DNA of 64,000 nucleotides from JBHIBD01 sp046758865 (GTDB lineage Bacteria; Planctomycetota; Brocadiia; Brocadiales; Bathyanammoxibiaceae). The number at the start of each line of letters is the position of its first letter. The first letter of the stretch is position 1. The translations under genes were made by a program, and so were the position numbers. The notes beneath the pieces are model-generated. The model did no database searches and was not told the DNA's origin. It saw nothing but the letters and a program-made list of their open reading frames with translations. Of this stretch, positions 16,970 through 26,000 are shown in pieces. The DNA is taken from the NCBI GenBank assembly GCA_046758865.1, contig JBHIBD010000002.1, forward strand, positions 1 through 64,000, in the 5' to 3' direction.

Positions 16970-18031
16970 ATGGAACTTTTGGTAAAGACTATCAATAACA
17001 TCGAAGAGGTCGAGATAGACCCACAGGGAGAGATACGGGCAAGGATGGATGAATGGGCCATCCCCAGAGGTAGTCTGGGCCGGTTGGAGGAACTGGCCAT
17101 ACTTTATGCCTCGATAAGGGCAGTGCCTGAGAAGAAAATTAGGGACAAGGTAGTATTTACCATGGCAGGCGACCATGGTGTGGTGGCTGAGGGAGTAAGC
17201 GCCTTTCCCCAGGAAGTGACCAAACAGATGGTGAGAAATTTTCTAAGCGGTGTTGCCGCTATAAACGTCCTGGCAAGACATGTGGGCGCAAGGGTGGTGG
17301 TCGTAGACTGTGGTGTGGCAGGCGAACTTCCCCCCGCCCCAGGGTTAAAAACAAAAAAGATAAGCCATGGCACCAGGAACATAGCAAAGGGTCCGGCAAT
17401 GTCCCCTGAGGAAGCCGTAAAGTCTATAGAACTGGGCATAGAAGCCCTGGAAGAAGAACTTCGGTATGGTACTGATTTAGTTGCCGTGGGGGATATGGGC
17501 ATAGGAAACACCACACCTAGCAGTGCAGTACTTGCTGCCTTGAGTGGCGCAGACATAAAAGATGTGACAGGGCAGGGGACGGGTGTTGATGGCGCTGGTC
17601 TGGCCCGTAAACTCAAGGTAGTCGAGATGGCCCTAAATGCAAATCAGCCGAACCCCAAAGACCCAATGGATGTCCTAGCAAAGGTTGGGGGGTACGAAAT
17701 AGGCGCCATTGCAGGGGTATGCCTTGGGGCGGCGAGGCACAGGCGCCCCGTAATTATAGACGGCTTCATATCCACAGCAGGTGCCCTCCTGGCCTCTCAC
17801 ATAGAACCCAAGGTGAAGGACTATTTGATGGCATCCCATCTCTCCACCGAAAGAGGCCACCGCCTCATGCTGGAGAAGCTCGGCAAAAGGCCCGTACTCG
17901 ACCTGGAAATGCGGCTGGGAGAAGGCACCGGGGCAGTACTGGCCATGGGACTTGTGGAGGCCTCTGTAAAACTTCTGACACAGATGACCACGTTTAGCGA
18001 GGCAGGGGTTAGCAGGGCCTTGACCCAGTAG
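16970..18031 (+). CDS. cobT: Nicotinate-nucleotide-dimethylbenzimidazole phosphoribosyltransferase
   Basis: CobT makes alpha-ribazole phosphate, the lower-ligand nucleotide of cobalamin. The 353-residue length is typical. Motifs include RGSLGRLEELA, MAGDHGVVAEGVSAFPQEVT, VGDMGIGNTTPSSA and the catalytic Glu in LDLEMRLGEGTGAVLAM near residue 317. No other cobalamin gene or riboswitch is seen nearby, so lower-ligand attachment is encoded away from the rest of the pathway. Confidence 0.95.
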   Translation: MELLVKTINNIEEVEIDPQGEIRARMDEWAIPRGSLGRLEELAILYASIRAVPEKKIRDKVVFTMAGDHGVVAEGVSAFPQEVTKQMVRNFLSGVAAINVLARHVGARVVVVDCGVAGELPPAPGLKTKKISHGTRNIAKGPAMSPEEAVKSIELGIEALEEELRYGTDLVAVGDMGIGNTTPSSAVLAALSGADIKDVTGQGTGVDGAGLARKLKVVEMALNANQPNPKDPMDVLAKVGGYEIGAIAGVCLGAARHRRPVIIDGFISTAGALLASHIEPKVKDYLMASHLSTERGHRLMLEKLGKRPVLDLEMRLGEGTGAVLAMGLVEASVKLLTQMTTFSEAGVSRALTQ

Positions 18032-18080
18032 TTTCATCCGAATATGCTAAACCCATTACCTCTAGCCCGAGAGGTAGAAG

Positions 18081-19154
18081 GTGAGACTTGGTATTATAGG
18101 CCTCCCTAAGAGTGGGAAGACGACGGTGTTTGACGCCGTTGTAGGTCCCCATAAGGAAAGACATGCCCCACCTGACAGCGCTGTACAAAATATTGCGGTC
18201 GTCAAGGTCCCCGATGAACGCCTGAACCTTCTAAAAAAGATATTTCCCGAAAAGAAGGCCACGCCTGCCACCGTGGAGCTGCTTGAGCTGCATGGCATAT
18301 TCCCCAGCCCCTGGGAGGCACGCACAGATGCCGCATCTTCCCTTGCACTCCTCAGGGAAATGGATGCGATAATAGAAGTGGTCAGAGTTTTTGTGAGCGA
18401 AGTTGTTCCCCACCCAAAGGGTTCCGTTGACCATGAAAGAGATATAAAGGACATGGACCAGGAGCTCATTCTCAACGACCTCCTCCTCGTGGATAAGAGG
18501 ATTGAGAAGCTGGAAATCTCTGTAAAGAAACCTACCCGTACCCAGCAGAGTGATAAGGAGGAACTCGACGTACTCCGCCAGTGTAAGGAGGCCCTGGAAA
18601 AAAGCAGGGAGATAATAGATATTGACCTCACCCCCGAGCAGAAGAAGCTTATAAGGGGATTCTGCTTCCTCACTGAAAAGCAGAGGATTGTGGTAGAAAA
18701 TGTAGGGGAAGACCAGTTGGGTGAGGCCGTCAAAGAATCTCCCAGCCGTGCAAAGGAGGTCCTGGCATTTTGTGCAAAGCTGGAGCAAGAGATGTGGGAC
18801 CTGGATGACAAGGAGCGCCAGGAATTTCAGAAGGAATGGGGTATCGTTGAACCCGCGTCAGATAGACTGCTTAAGGCATGCTGGCACATCCTGGACCTGG
18901 TATCCTTTTATACTATTGAGGGGGATGAAATGAGGGTATGGCCCCTGCCCAAGGGCCAGACGGCACATACTGCCGCTGGAAAGATTCATACAGATATTGC
19001 CAGGGGCTTTATAAAGGCCGAAGTAATGGCCCTCACTGACTTAGTGGAGCTGGGATCCATAAAGGAGGTGAAGGCCCACGGGAAGCTCCACCTGGTGGGC
19101 AAGGATTATATAGTCCAAGACGGCGACATCGTCACCTTTCGCTTTCATGTATGA
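18081..19154 (+). CDS. YchF-like GTPase with degenerate switch region
   Basis: The protein has the P-loop GLPKSGKTTVFD, a coiled-coil arm (about 145-190), the base-recognition stretch VVENVGE and a C-terminal TGS/DUF933 domain ending VKAHGKLHLVGKDYIVQDGDIVTFRF. These are the parts of YchF/OLA1 NTPases. The usual DxxG motif after the first sheet is not visible; LELHGIF stands at that place. At 357 residues it is near full length. It may be a divergent paralogue rather than the housekeeping YchF. Confidence 0.8.
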   Translation: MRLGIIGLPKSGKTTVFDAVVGPHKERHAPPDSAVQNIAVVKVPDERLNLLKKIFPEKKATPATVELLELHGIFPSPWEARTDAASSLALLREMDAIIEVVRVFVSEVVPHPKGSVDHERDIKDMDQELILNDLLLVDKRIEKLEISVKKPTRTQQSDKEELDVLRQCKEALEKSREIIDIDLTPEQKKLIRGFCFLTEKQRIVVENVGEDQLGEAVKESPSRAKEVLAFCAKLEQEMWDLDDKERQEFQKEWGIVEPASDRLLKACWHILDLVSFYTIEGDEMRVWPLPKGQTAHTAAGKIHTDIARGFIKAEVMALTDLVELGSIKEVKAHGKLHLVGKDYIVQDGDIVTFRFHV

Positions 19155-20395
19155 AGACAGCAGAGATAATTGCTACAGGCAGCGAGCTCGTCCAGGGTGA
19201 GGTTGTAAACACCAATGCAGCCCATATAGCCGAGGAACTCACCCGAATAGGAGTAACCGTGCTCCATCACACCACAGTTGGAGATGAGCTTGTAGCGATA
19301 GGCTCGGCCATGGAGAGGGCACTGGAGAGGGCCGACCTTATCATAGTTACTGGTGGCCTTGGACCCACTCATGACGACGTCACCAGAGATGCCGCTGCAA
19401 TGGCCTCGGGTAAGAGGCTAGTTGCGGACGAGAACGCCCTCTCCCAGATAAAGAAATCCTTTCGCTGCCAAGATACGGAGATGCCCCCTTCTAACATCCG
19501 CCAGGCCATGATACCGGAAGGCGCAACCGTGATACCAAACAAGATAGGCACGGCACCAGGTTTTTCCCTCAAACACAATAACAAGGAGATAATCTGCATC
19601 CCAGGCGTGCCGCAGGAGATGAAGCGGATGTTCGAAGACTGGGTGGTGCCACACGTGCGTGAGGCATTGGACACCCAGGTAGTTCGGCTCCATAGGAAGA
19701 TACATGTCTTTGGCCTCCCAGAGGCGTTGGTGGGTGAGAAGATAGGGCACCTGATGTCACCGGAGTCAAACCCATCTGTCAGCACAATGGTACACGATGG
19801 TGTCATCACCATTCGCCTGATGGCGGAGGCGCGGGAGGAGGTTTGGGCCAGGGCATACCTGGGTAAGGCCGAGGCTGAGATACGCAGGCTTCTGGGGAAT
19901 GCCGTTTACGGCACTGATGACGATACGCTTGAAGGCGTAGTGGCTGCGTTACTAAAAAAACATGACAAGACTATCGCAGTGGCAGAGTCCTGCACGGGTG
20001 GCTTGATAGGGAATCTACTCACTGACATCCCGGGGATGTCAGAGCACCTTCTGGAAGACGTGGTCACATACACCATAAGGTCCAAGGCACATTTTCTGGA
20101 AGTGCCAGAGGAACTTATGAGAAAGACAGGTGTGGTAAACGTCGAGACGGCCAGTATGATGGCCCAGGCAGTAAGAGAGAAGACTGGGGCCGATATAGGC
20201 CTCTCCATCACCGGCGTAGCAGGCCCCACAAGCCAACACCCGAAAGAACCTGTGGGCCTTGTGTATGCCGCCCTCGCCACAGCAGAGGGTGTAAAGCACA
20301 GGGACTTCCATTTCCGAGGCACCAGAAAATGGATAAAGCTCCTGGCTGCCAAGTATGCCCTGGATATGGTAAGACTGAAATTGCTGACCATGTAG
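19151..20395 (+). CDS. cinA: CinA family protein, NMN amidohydrolase/competence-damage inducible
   Basis: The 414-residue protein has an N-terminal MoaB/MogA-like domain (ATGSELVQGEVVNTNA, GGLGPTHDDVT) and the C-terminal CinA domain (AVAESCTGGLIGNLLTDIPG, GLSITGVAGPT) that deamidates nicotinamide mononucleotide. In family members the N-terminal domain acts on ADP-ribose. ATG overlaps the preceding stop codon, so the two genes are translationally coupled. Confidence 0.93.
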   Translation: MKTAEIIATGSELVQGEVVNTNAAHIAEELTRIGVTVLHHTTVGDELVAIGSAMERALERADLIIVTGGLGPTHDDVTRDAAAMASGKRLVADENALSQIKKSFRCQDTEMPPSNIRQAMIPEGATVIPNKIGTAPGFSLKHNNKEIICIPGVPQEMKRMFEDWVVPHVREALDTQVVRLHRKIHVFGLPEALVGEKIGHLMSPESNPSVSTMVHDGVITIRLMAEAREEVWARAYLGKAEAEIRRLLGNAVYGTDDDTLEGVVAALLKKHDKTIAVAESCTGGLIGNLLTDIPGMSEHLLEDVVTYTIRSKAHFLEVPEELMRKTGVVNVETASMMAQAVREKTGADIGLSITGVAGPTSQHPKEPVGLVYAALATAEGVKHRDFHFRGTRKWIKLLAAKYALDMVRLKLLTM

Positions 20396-20418
20396 TTATA
20401 ATAATAAGGAGCAAAGTT

Positions 20419-20673
20419 ATGTTCACTAGCGCACTCTATTACCCCTACATCTTGATACCTGATAATTTGTGGCTAAGAAGGGCAATTCTGTACTGGGATA
20501 GTATAAATCCTATTATTCCTCGGAAAGTTGCGCACGAAATTCCTGAAAGTCATATTTCTAGGGAATTACAGAGTTATGGCGCACTTACATTTATTTACCC
20601 TGAGGATATTCTGGAAGATCAGGAAGGACACGATCTTTCTGATGTCTTTAATGTAAAAAGCAAGCTAGGTTAA
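20419..20673 (+). CDS. Short protein resembling the N-terminus of a DUF6236-like family
   Basis: The 84-residue frame starts at ATG 20419 with AAGGAG upstream. FTSALYYPYILIPDNLWLRRAILYWDSINPIIPR is reminiscent of the beginning of longer proteins of the DUF6236 type, which suggests a truncated copy; this is from pattern memory and unsure. It precedes a DUF4258/YgiT-type pair, so the gap between cinA and radA looks like a small accessory insertion. Confidence 0.45.
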   Translation: MFTSALYYPYILIPDNLWLRRAILYWDSINPIIPRKVAHEIPESHISRELQSYGALTFIYPEDILEDQEGHDLSDVFNVKSKLG

Positions 20674-20716
20674 AATGGTGTATTTCTCATTAGCCGCAGG
20701 GGGGTTCCATAAATAG

Positions 20717-21016
20717 ATGGAAATAGAGATAATTCAGGCTAAGATAAGAGACGGAGAATACCGATTTTCTGACCATGCTGTGAAGAAGATGATTGAGAGG
20801 ACAATAAACCGTGCTGATGTGGAAGAGGCCGTACTTTCAGGCGAGATTATCGAGGAATATCCTCACGATAAATACTCACCGAGTTGCCTTATCTATGGAA
20901 AGACAAACAAAGGCAGGCATATGCACGTTCAGATCTCGCAACCCCCAAGCGTAGTTATTATTACTACTTATGAACCCAGCACATCGGAATGGGTAGATTA
21001 TAAGGTCAGGAGGTAG
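20717..21016 (+). CDS. DUF4258 protein, putative toxin-like partner
   Basis: The 99-residue protein has the DUF4258 pattern: IRDGEYRFSDHAVKKMIERTI near the start and VVIITTYEPSTSEW near the end. Such proteins have a RelE/MqsR-like fold and are commonly paired with YgiT-type zinc-finger proteins, as here with a 7-bp gap. Toxin activity is an inference from that pairing. Confidence 0.75.
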   Translation: MEIEIIQAKIRDGEYRFSDHAVKKMIERTINRADVEEAVLSGEIIEEYPHDKYSPSCLIYGKTNKGRHMHVQISQPPSVVIITTYEPSTSEWVDYKVRR

Positions 21017-21023
21017 GATTGTC

Positions 21024-21257
21024 ATGAGATGTACCTTTTGTGGCGGAAAGGTAGAAAAGAAGAGCGTAACATTCAGTTACGAAGAGGCAGATAAGTTTCT
21101 CCTGGTGGAAAACGTACCGGCAGAGGTCTGCACCAAATGTGGGGAAAAGACCTATTCGCCCGAAGTAACTGATGAGTTGTTACGCTTTGCCAAGGCCGAG
21201 GCCAAGCCTACAAAAACCCTTACAGTCCCTGTATTTGATTTTGCAATGAAGGATTGA
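21024..21257 (+). CDS. YgiT-type zinc finger protein, putative antitoxin
   Basis: The 77-residue protein has CTFCGG and CTKCGE, the zinc site of YgiT/MqsA-like N-terminal domains, but ends before a helix-turn-helix domain, so it lacks the DNA-binding half of MqsA. It likely binds or neutralises the DUF4258 partner upstream. GGAGGTAGGATT precedes the ATG. Its end overlaps an alternative start of radA. Confidence 0.75.
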   Translation: MRCTFCGGKVEKKSVTFSYEEADKFLLVENVPAEVCTKCGEKTYSPEVTDELLRFAKAEAKPTKTLTVPVFDFAMKD

Positions 21258-21280
21258 TTATAAAGGGTCGGGATATAAAC

Positions 21281-22642
21281 GTGGTCAAATCATCGGTCTC
21301 TTACGTCTGTCAGGCGTGCGGTTGGCGCTCAAAGAAGTGGTTGGGTAGATGTGGTGGCTGTGGGGAGTGGGACTCCCTGATTGAGGAATATGAACCATCT
21401 GAATCTGCACCGAAGCATGTCACACTCCCGGGCGAAGAGCCGCGCCCGCTCTCTGAGATAGGCTTAACAGAGGAAGCACGCACCATTACCGGCATAGAGG
21501 AATTTGACCGGGTGTTGGGCGGGGGCGTTGTAAAGGGCTCGGCCGTCTTGATAGGCGGGCCGCCAGGGATAGGGAAGTCAACCCTGTTGCTACAGGTCTG
21601 CCACTCGATGGGCCAAAAGGGCCAGACACCGCTCTATATAACCGGCGAGGAATCACTTGTACAGGTAAGGCTGAGGGCGGACAGGCTGGGGATTGATTCG
21701 GGGGAAAAGATCCTGCTCGGCGTAGAGACCAGCCTAGAGAATATCTTGGGGCATATCGAGACACTAAAACCCACCCTCACGGTGATAGACTCTATTCAGA
21801 TGATATCCAAGGCCGGGCTCCCGTCCGCGCCAGGCACGCTTTCTCAGGTGAGTCAGTGTGCAAATGAGCTGGTCTTTGCAGCGAAGGCAGGAGGGTCGGC
21901 CGTCTTTATTGTGGGTCATGTGACCAAGCAGGGCATGCTGGCAGGCCCCAGGGTGCTGGAGCACATGGCCGATACGGTGCTCTACTTCGAGGGGGAGAAG
22001 GCCCGTCCCTTTAGGATATTGAGGGCGGTAAAGAACCGCTTTGGCCCCACCGACGAGGTAGCCATCTTCGAGATGAGGGCAGAGGGCCTGGGCCGGGTTG
22101 ATGACCTTTCGAGGCTATTTCTCTCCTCTAATAATACGGTGACCTCCGGCACGGCGGTAATATCTGCCATGGAGGGGACCAGGGCGCTGCTACTTGAGGT
22201 CCAGGCCCTGGTTACTCGGACCAACTTCGGCACACCTGAGCGCAGGGTGAGCGGGGTAGACCGCAACCGTGTCTCCATGCTTATAGCAGTGCTCGAGAAA
22301 CGCCTCGGCCTCCACCTGGGTAACCAGGACGTGTTTGTAAATGCTGTGGGGGGTGTGAGGGTGGATGAACCCGCGGCCGATATGGGCATCGCCATGAGCA
22401 TAGCCTCGAGTTTTAAGGAGAAACCTATCCCATCCGGTGTGGTACTTCTGGGTGAGGTGGGTCTGGCAGGCGAGGTAAGGGCTATTAGCTACGTTGGCAC
22501 AAGGCTCCGCGAGGCGGCCCGTCACGGCTTTAAGAGGGCGATAATTCCTATAGACGGCTCAGGAGAGCTGGGAGACATTGGTGACATAGAGCTAATCAAG
22601 GTTTCAAATCTCACAGGGGCCGTGAAGCGTCTGTGGGGCTAG
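21281..22642 (+). CDS. radA: DNA repair protein RadA
   Basis: RadA/Sms is a RecA-like ATPase that drives branch migration in recombination. The protein has the zinc finger CQACGWRSKKWLGRCGGC, Walker A GGPPGIGKST, the RadA motif VKNRFGPTDE and a C-terminal Lon-like domain (DVFVNAVGGVRVDEPAADMG). GTG 21281 gives MVKSSVSYVC; a TTG at 21254 would overlap the upstream gene and has a ribosome site too close to be useful. Confidence 0.93.
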   Translation: MVKSSVSYVCQACGWRSKKWLGRCGGCGEWDSLIEEYEPSESAPKHVTLPGEEPRPLSEIGLTEEARTITGIEEFDRVLGGGVVKGSAVLIGGPPGIGKSTLLLQVCHSMGQKGQTPLYITGEESLVQVRLRADRLGIDSGEKILLGVETSLENILGHIETLKPTLTVIDSIQMISKAGLPSAPGTLSQVSQCANELVFAAKAGGSAVFIVGHVTKQGMLAGPRVLEHMADTVLYFEGEKARPFRILRAVKNRFGPTDEVAIFEMRAEGLGRVDDLSRLFLSSNNTVTSGTAVISAMEGTRALLLEVQALVTRTNFGTPERRVSGVDRNRVSMLIAVLEKRLGLHLGNQDVFVNAVGGVRVDEPAADMGIAMSIASSFKEKPIPSGVVLLGEVGLAGEVRAISYVGTRLREAARHGFKRAIIPIDGSGELGDIGDIELIKVSNLTGAVKRLWG

Positions 22643-22650
22643 GGTGTATC

Positions 22651-22719
22651 TTTTGTAGCGTCCGTTCTCCGCAACGGACGTAAGAAGGACGTCGCATACG
22701 GAGATACGACGCTACAAAA
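22651..22719. repeat. Palindromic repeat with TTTTGTAGCG arms
   Basis: TTTTGTAGCGTC at the left mirrors GACGCTACAAAA at the right, with an inner hairpin CCGTT/AACGG. It starts 8 bp after radA and could also act as its terminator. Confidence 0.75.
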
Positions 22720-22758
22720 TCTGAGGTGTGTAGGGTGCGTCTCGACGTACTTTACCTT

Positions 22759-22843
22759 GGTAGACAATGACCGTTAGGCTGAGCCGCTCACGGCCGAAGC
22801 CTTTATGGTCATTGGTTCAACGAAGTAAACTTCGTTGTCTACC
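22759..22843. repeat. Palindromic repeat, family B, copy 2
   Basis: GGTAGACAATGACC is mirrored by the GGTCATT and GTTGTCTACC segments, with an inner AACGAAGTAAACTTCGTT hairpin shared with copy 1 at 157-212. The centre carries extra sequence (GGCTGAGCCGCTCACGGCC) that the other copies lack. Confidence 0.75.
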
Positions 22844-22864
22844 ACTTGCTCCAACGTTTTTGGG

Positions 22865-23800
22865 CTAAATGTCAACGTACGGTTGTAGGGGCGGGGTGAC
22901 CCCGCCCCTACGGGACGGGCTGGGTGTTAGGATGTCGCTGGAGGGGCCGTGCATCCTGAATCTTTTATGCGCTAAATCTTTGTTTATGTTGGCGTAGCAG
23001 TACATGCAGCCGTGTGGACAGGTATCGTAGGCCCCAATATCCCTGCTTATGACGCACCGACACCCCTTTCGTGTGGGGTTTATTTTTGTCTGCCTCGGCT
23101 TATGCGGGAAGAGTTCAAAGAGTAGCTCGCCGTCCACGCACTGCGCCTGCCTCACCCCGCCTGCGGCCAGGACCGCGTCACAGCAGGAGTAAAGCGTGAT
23201 GCCGTATTTGCGAGCTGTTTCCTGTAACTTTCTGGTCAGGAGTATTTTGTCCATGTCAGATGGGTCGTAGCAGGTAATATTGTGTTTATTCGCGAGTGAC
23301 TTGAGGTTCCTACGGACTTTTGAGTACAGGCATACGAAGCTGAAGTAGCAGCGTTCCGTAGCCCCCTGTAGCCTGGAGGCTATTTCTTCAAAACGCCTTG
23401 TGTAATAGTCAGGCCCCGTAATATTGGAGATAACGATTGGGTCGAATCTCCACTGGATACGCCTGGGTCCGTAGCGCCCTGCCAGCAGGCGGAAGTTTGC
23501 AACCGCATCGTCAACGGGTGTGACAAGATTTTCAAATATCTTGGGGAGCCCTGTTATGGTGAAGTGGAAATAGAAGTCGTAGCCCCTCTCCTCAAGCTCA
23601 GGGAGGTATTTTATTAATGGCCCGTAATTCTTTGACCAGAACACGAATGCGTGCACGTCCTTAGGTAGCAGGGATATCTCGTGCTCCTGCCCACCGAAGG
23701 GGTTGAGATATCGGGCGTATCCCTCCCGTACACGCCTCATAAACCAGTCGGCGTAAAAGGCGGGTACATCCGTGCGCCTGCTTACAGAAACAATATTCAT
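22865..23800 (-). CDS. DUF1848 family protein, radical-SAM-like Cys motif
   Basis: The 311-residue protein opens with NIVSVSRRTDVPAFYADWF and has HAFVFWSKNY and a C-terminal CRCVISRDIGAYDTCPHGCMYCYAN, the hallmarks of DUF1848. The CxxxCxxC spacing resembles a radical SAM cluster site, though it sits at the C-terminus; the function is unknown. The last about 20 residues after KRFRMHGPSSD are encoded by a GTAGGGGC palindrome, so the original stop was probably lost to repeat insertion. It is transcribed divergently from the TPR gene at 23936. Confidence 0.8.
   Translation of the reverse strand: MNIVSVSRRTDVPAFYADWFMRRVREGYARYLNPFGGQEHEISLLPKDVHAFVFWSKNYGPLIKYLPELEERGYDFYFHFTITGLPKIFENLVTPVDDAVANFRLLAGRYGPRRIQWRFDPIVISNITGPDYYTRRFEEIASRLQGATERCYFSFVCLYSKVRRNLKSLANKHNITCYDPSDMDKILLTRKLQETARKYGITLYSCCDAVLAAGGVRQAQCVDGELLFELFPHKPRQTKINPTRKGCRCVISRDIGAYDTCPHGCMYCYANINKDLAHKRFRMHGPSSDILTPSPSRRGGVTPPLQPYVDI
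22885..22911. repeat. GTAGGGGC palindrome inside a coding end
   Basis: GTAGGGGCGGGGT and its exact reverse complement flank one central base. The element lies within the last codons of the DUF1848 gene, so part of that protein's C-terminal tail is encoded by a repeat. Other GTAGGGGC palindromes occur at 36762-36789 and 54827-54850. Confidence 0.85.
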
Positions 23801-23935
23801 TGTTAAGAATAGGGTGTTAGGTTAAACTGTATGGCCAAATAATCTTGTCAAACTGATTAGGATATATTATAACCCACACCAGATTTTTAATCACTGCCAT
23901 AATGGGGGCGAGAAAACCTTGGAGATGACGCCAAT

Positions 23936-24946
23936 ATGAGAAACCGACTACTGTTCGTGCAAGCTTTATTGATAAGCGTATCTTGTCTTATAATTGCTGG
24001 TGGCAATATGATTGGCGGTGTGGGTTATGCCCAGCCTGGAGTAGCTCAAGGGTCAGAGGGAGAGTTATTAGAGGTAAGTATAGAAGAGCTTGGCCAGAGG
24101 CCCTTTGAACCCCTTTATGTGTATATGGACGCGGATGAGCTTGGAAAGGCCATCAGGGCCTGTAAGGACTTACTCACATATTATAATAAGCAGGAATCTC
24201 CGCGAGAGTATGGCGTGTTGCAGATACGCCTTGGCTTCAGTTATCTTGCACTACAGACGGCGCAAAGGGAGGAGGACGTTCGTTCAGCAGCCGAGCACTT
24301 TGATGAGGCAATCAGGGTTTGCGGCGAAAAGGGGCTTGTGAAGGAGTATTATGGGGCAAAGATTGGCCTGGGCCTGGCCCTTATAGAGTTATCAGACGGG
24401 GATAAGGTTGACAACCTGCATGAGGCGGTCAATATGCTTAGCGAAGGGGCCGAATTCTCTAGGAAAGAAGGCCCTCCCCTGGCTTATGTTATTGCAAGTA
24501 ACGGCCTTGGTTTTGCCCACATGCATCTTTACAATCTGGCCGGGCAGAAAAAGGAGGATGTGAGTGCGGCGGAAGGTTATTTTAAAGAGGCGCTTTCGAT
24601 AACTAACTATGAGAGGTTTCCAGTAGAGTATGCAAAGGCCCAGATGGGTCTAGGAACCTTATATGCGAGTTTGCCCGGTGCGGGCAGAGAGGGTCTGGAG
24701 GATAAGGCACTCCATGCACTGTGGGATGCTCGAAACGTTTTTAGTGAGAAATTCTTCCCGACTTTTTACACCAACACTCTCTTCTTGACGGGCCTGGTGC
24801 ATGCTGGAAAAGGGGATTATGAGGAGGCAGAGAAATTTATTGAGAAAACAATCGAGGCCGCAGGAAAAACTGACGACCCAAATCTCCAGAGGTATATGAA
24901 CTATCTTTATGCCATCCAGGCCAGCAGCAGCTTAGACGATCCTTAA
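23936..24946 (+). CDS. Secreted TPR-like repeat protein
   Basis: The 336-residue protein has a signal peptide (hydrophobic 5-30, ending near VGYAQP) and at least five TPR-like helical pairs of about 40-45 residues, for example YGVLQIRLGFSYLALQTAQ and AKAQMGLGTLYASLPGAG. This is a periplasmic or surface-exposed protein-interaction scaffold of unknown partner. The 170 bp after it hold an imperfect inverted arrangement of AGGTC/GACCT segments (24985-25085) and no gene. Confidence 0.7.
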   Translation: MRNRLLFVQALLISVSCLIIAGGNMIGGVGYAQPGVAQGSEGELLEVSIEELGQRPFEPLYVYMDADELGKAIRACKDLLTYYNKQESPREYGVLQIRLGFSYLALQTAQREEDVRSAAEHFDEAIRVCGEKGLVKEYYGAKIGLGLALIELSDGDKVDNLHEAVNMLSEGAEFSRKEGPPLAYVIASNGLGFAHMHLYNLAGQKKEDVSAAEGYFKEALSITNYERFPVEYAKAQMGLGTLYASLPGAGREGLEDKALHALWDARNVFSEKFFPTFYTNTLFLTGLVHAGKGDYEEAEKFIEKTIEAAGKTDDPNLQRYMNYLYAIQASSSLDDP

Positions 24947-25114
24947 TTTCATTGTACTGACTAAGCACCGTCAGGAATTCGGTGCAGGGAGGTCTTTTTA
25001 AGTCAGGTCGCCTTTGGCGAGATAGACCCATGTTGTATTGTGCGCATTAAGCAGGTCTGGTGGGTGCGAAGCATAGACCTGACACCTAAAAAAACCGGTC
25101 TTTCTGCGCTTGGA

Positions 25115-25519
25115 TTAGTGTACCCCGTGTGGTCCGGCGGCCTTTTTCGCTTCTACTTTTACACCCAGCTCTTTCAGTAGCGACCCAATCTCGTCCATAT
25201 CGAGCTTGAGTGTGGCCAGCTTATGACCGAGTTCGTTAAGGGCCTTAGCGCGTTCTTCAGCCTTTGGGTCGGTATTTTGTGCTGCCTGAACGGTGCTGTC
25301 TTCGTTAACCTCAAGCCCCATGGCCGATAACTTTGCCTCAAGTGCCCTGTATTTCTGTACCATGGTTACGCTAAAGGCCAGACACAGCACAGCAAGCAGT
25401 ACCAATATGAAGTTCGTTGAGCCTAGTTTGCCTGCAGGACAACTCTCTCCATGGGAATCTGCTGTTTTATGACCTTCATGGCCCTCAGGACCTTTATGTG
25501 TATGCTCCTGCGGTTGCAT
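25115..25519 (-). CDS. Single-pass membrane protein with His-rich N-terminus and coiled coil
   Basis: The 134-residue protein has eight His and several charged residues in its first 30 positions, one membrane helix (about 36-54, FILVLLAVLCLAFSVTMV), then an Ala/Leu/Lys/Glu-rich coiled-coil-like tail. The His-rich head could bind metal. No family was recognised. It is divergent from the BamE-like lipoprotein gene. Confidence 0.55.
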   Translation of the reverse strand: MQPQEHTHKGPEGHEGHKTADSHGESCPAGKLGSTNFILVLLAVLCLAFSVTMVQKYRALEAKLSAMGLEVNEDSTVQAAQNTDPKAEERAKALNELGHKLATLKLDMDEIGSLLKELGVKVEAKKAAGPHGVH

Positions 25520-25655
25520 TTATCTTTCCCCCTCTAACTATTGCAAGACCGTTATCACGGCCTTGAACTAACATGCTTAGTAAAGTATACTGGTGACGAA
25601 AATTACAGTCAATTAAAAAAACTCCGGCAACAACACAATAATCACGCAAGATACT

Positions 25656-26000
25656 ATGAGAACTCCCTCCGTGCTGATTTTGCTGGTCTTCCTTATAGGA
25701 TGTCCGTCTTGTGGCGCTGTTAAGGACACATACAGGAGGAGTTCCTATATTGGCGAAAACCCTGAGCTTACGACGCTCCAGAGGGATGACATCCGCAAGG
25801 GCAGGCTCCAGGTGGGAATGACAAGGGAAATGGTAAGGGCCTCTCTGGGAGAGCCCACAGAGACCTCTGCAAAGACTGCCTTAGGCGGGACCGTTAAAGA
25901 GCGGTGGTTTTATGACAAGGAGGACGAGACTCTGACAGTAGAACTCCAGGACGGCAAGGTGGTAGGCTGGACCCAGGAGAGGAAAGAGGTTGGCGGATGA
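25656..26000 (+). CDS. BamE/SmpA-like small lipoprotein
   Basis: The 114-residue protein has a short signal with a Cys near LIGCPSCG, probably a lipobox, and a compact domain with IRKGRLQVGMTREMVRASLGEP and VKERWFYDK, the pattern of BamE/OmlA folds. Such proteins sit at the outer membrane or bind other envelope proteins. It overlaps the following dehydrogenase gene by 4 bp although the functions seem unrelated. Confidence 0.65.
   Translation: MRTPSVLILLVFLIGCPSCGAVKDTYRRSSYIGENPELTTLQRDDIRKGRLQVGMTREMVRASLGEPTETSAKTALGGTVKERWFYDKEDETLTVELQDGKVVGWTQERKEVGG

Noticed and set aside
18062..18811. Long minus-strand frame opposite the YchF-like gene
   Set aside because: Ser/Arg-rich composition and full overlap with a well-supported gene mark it as a shadow frame.
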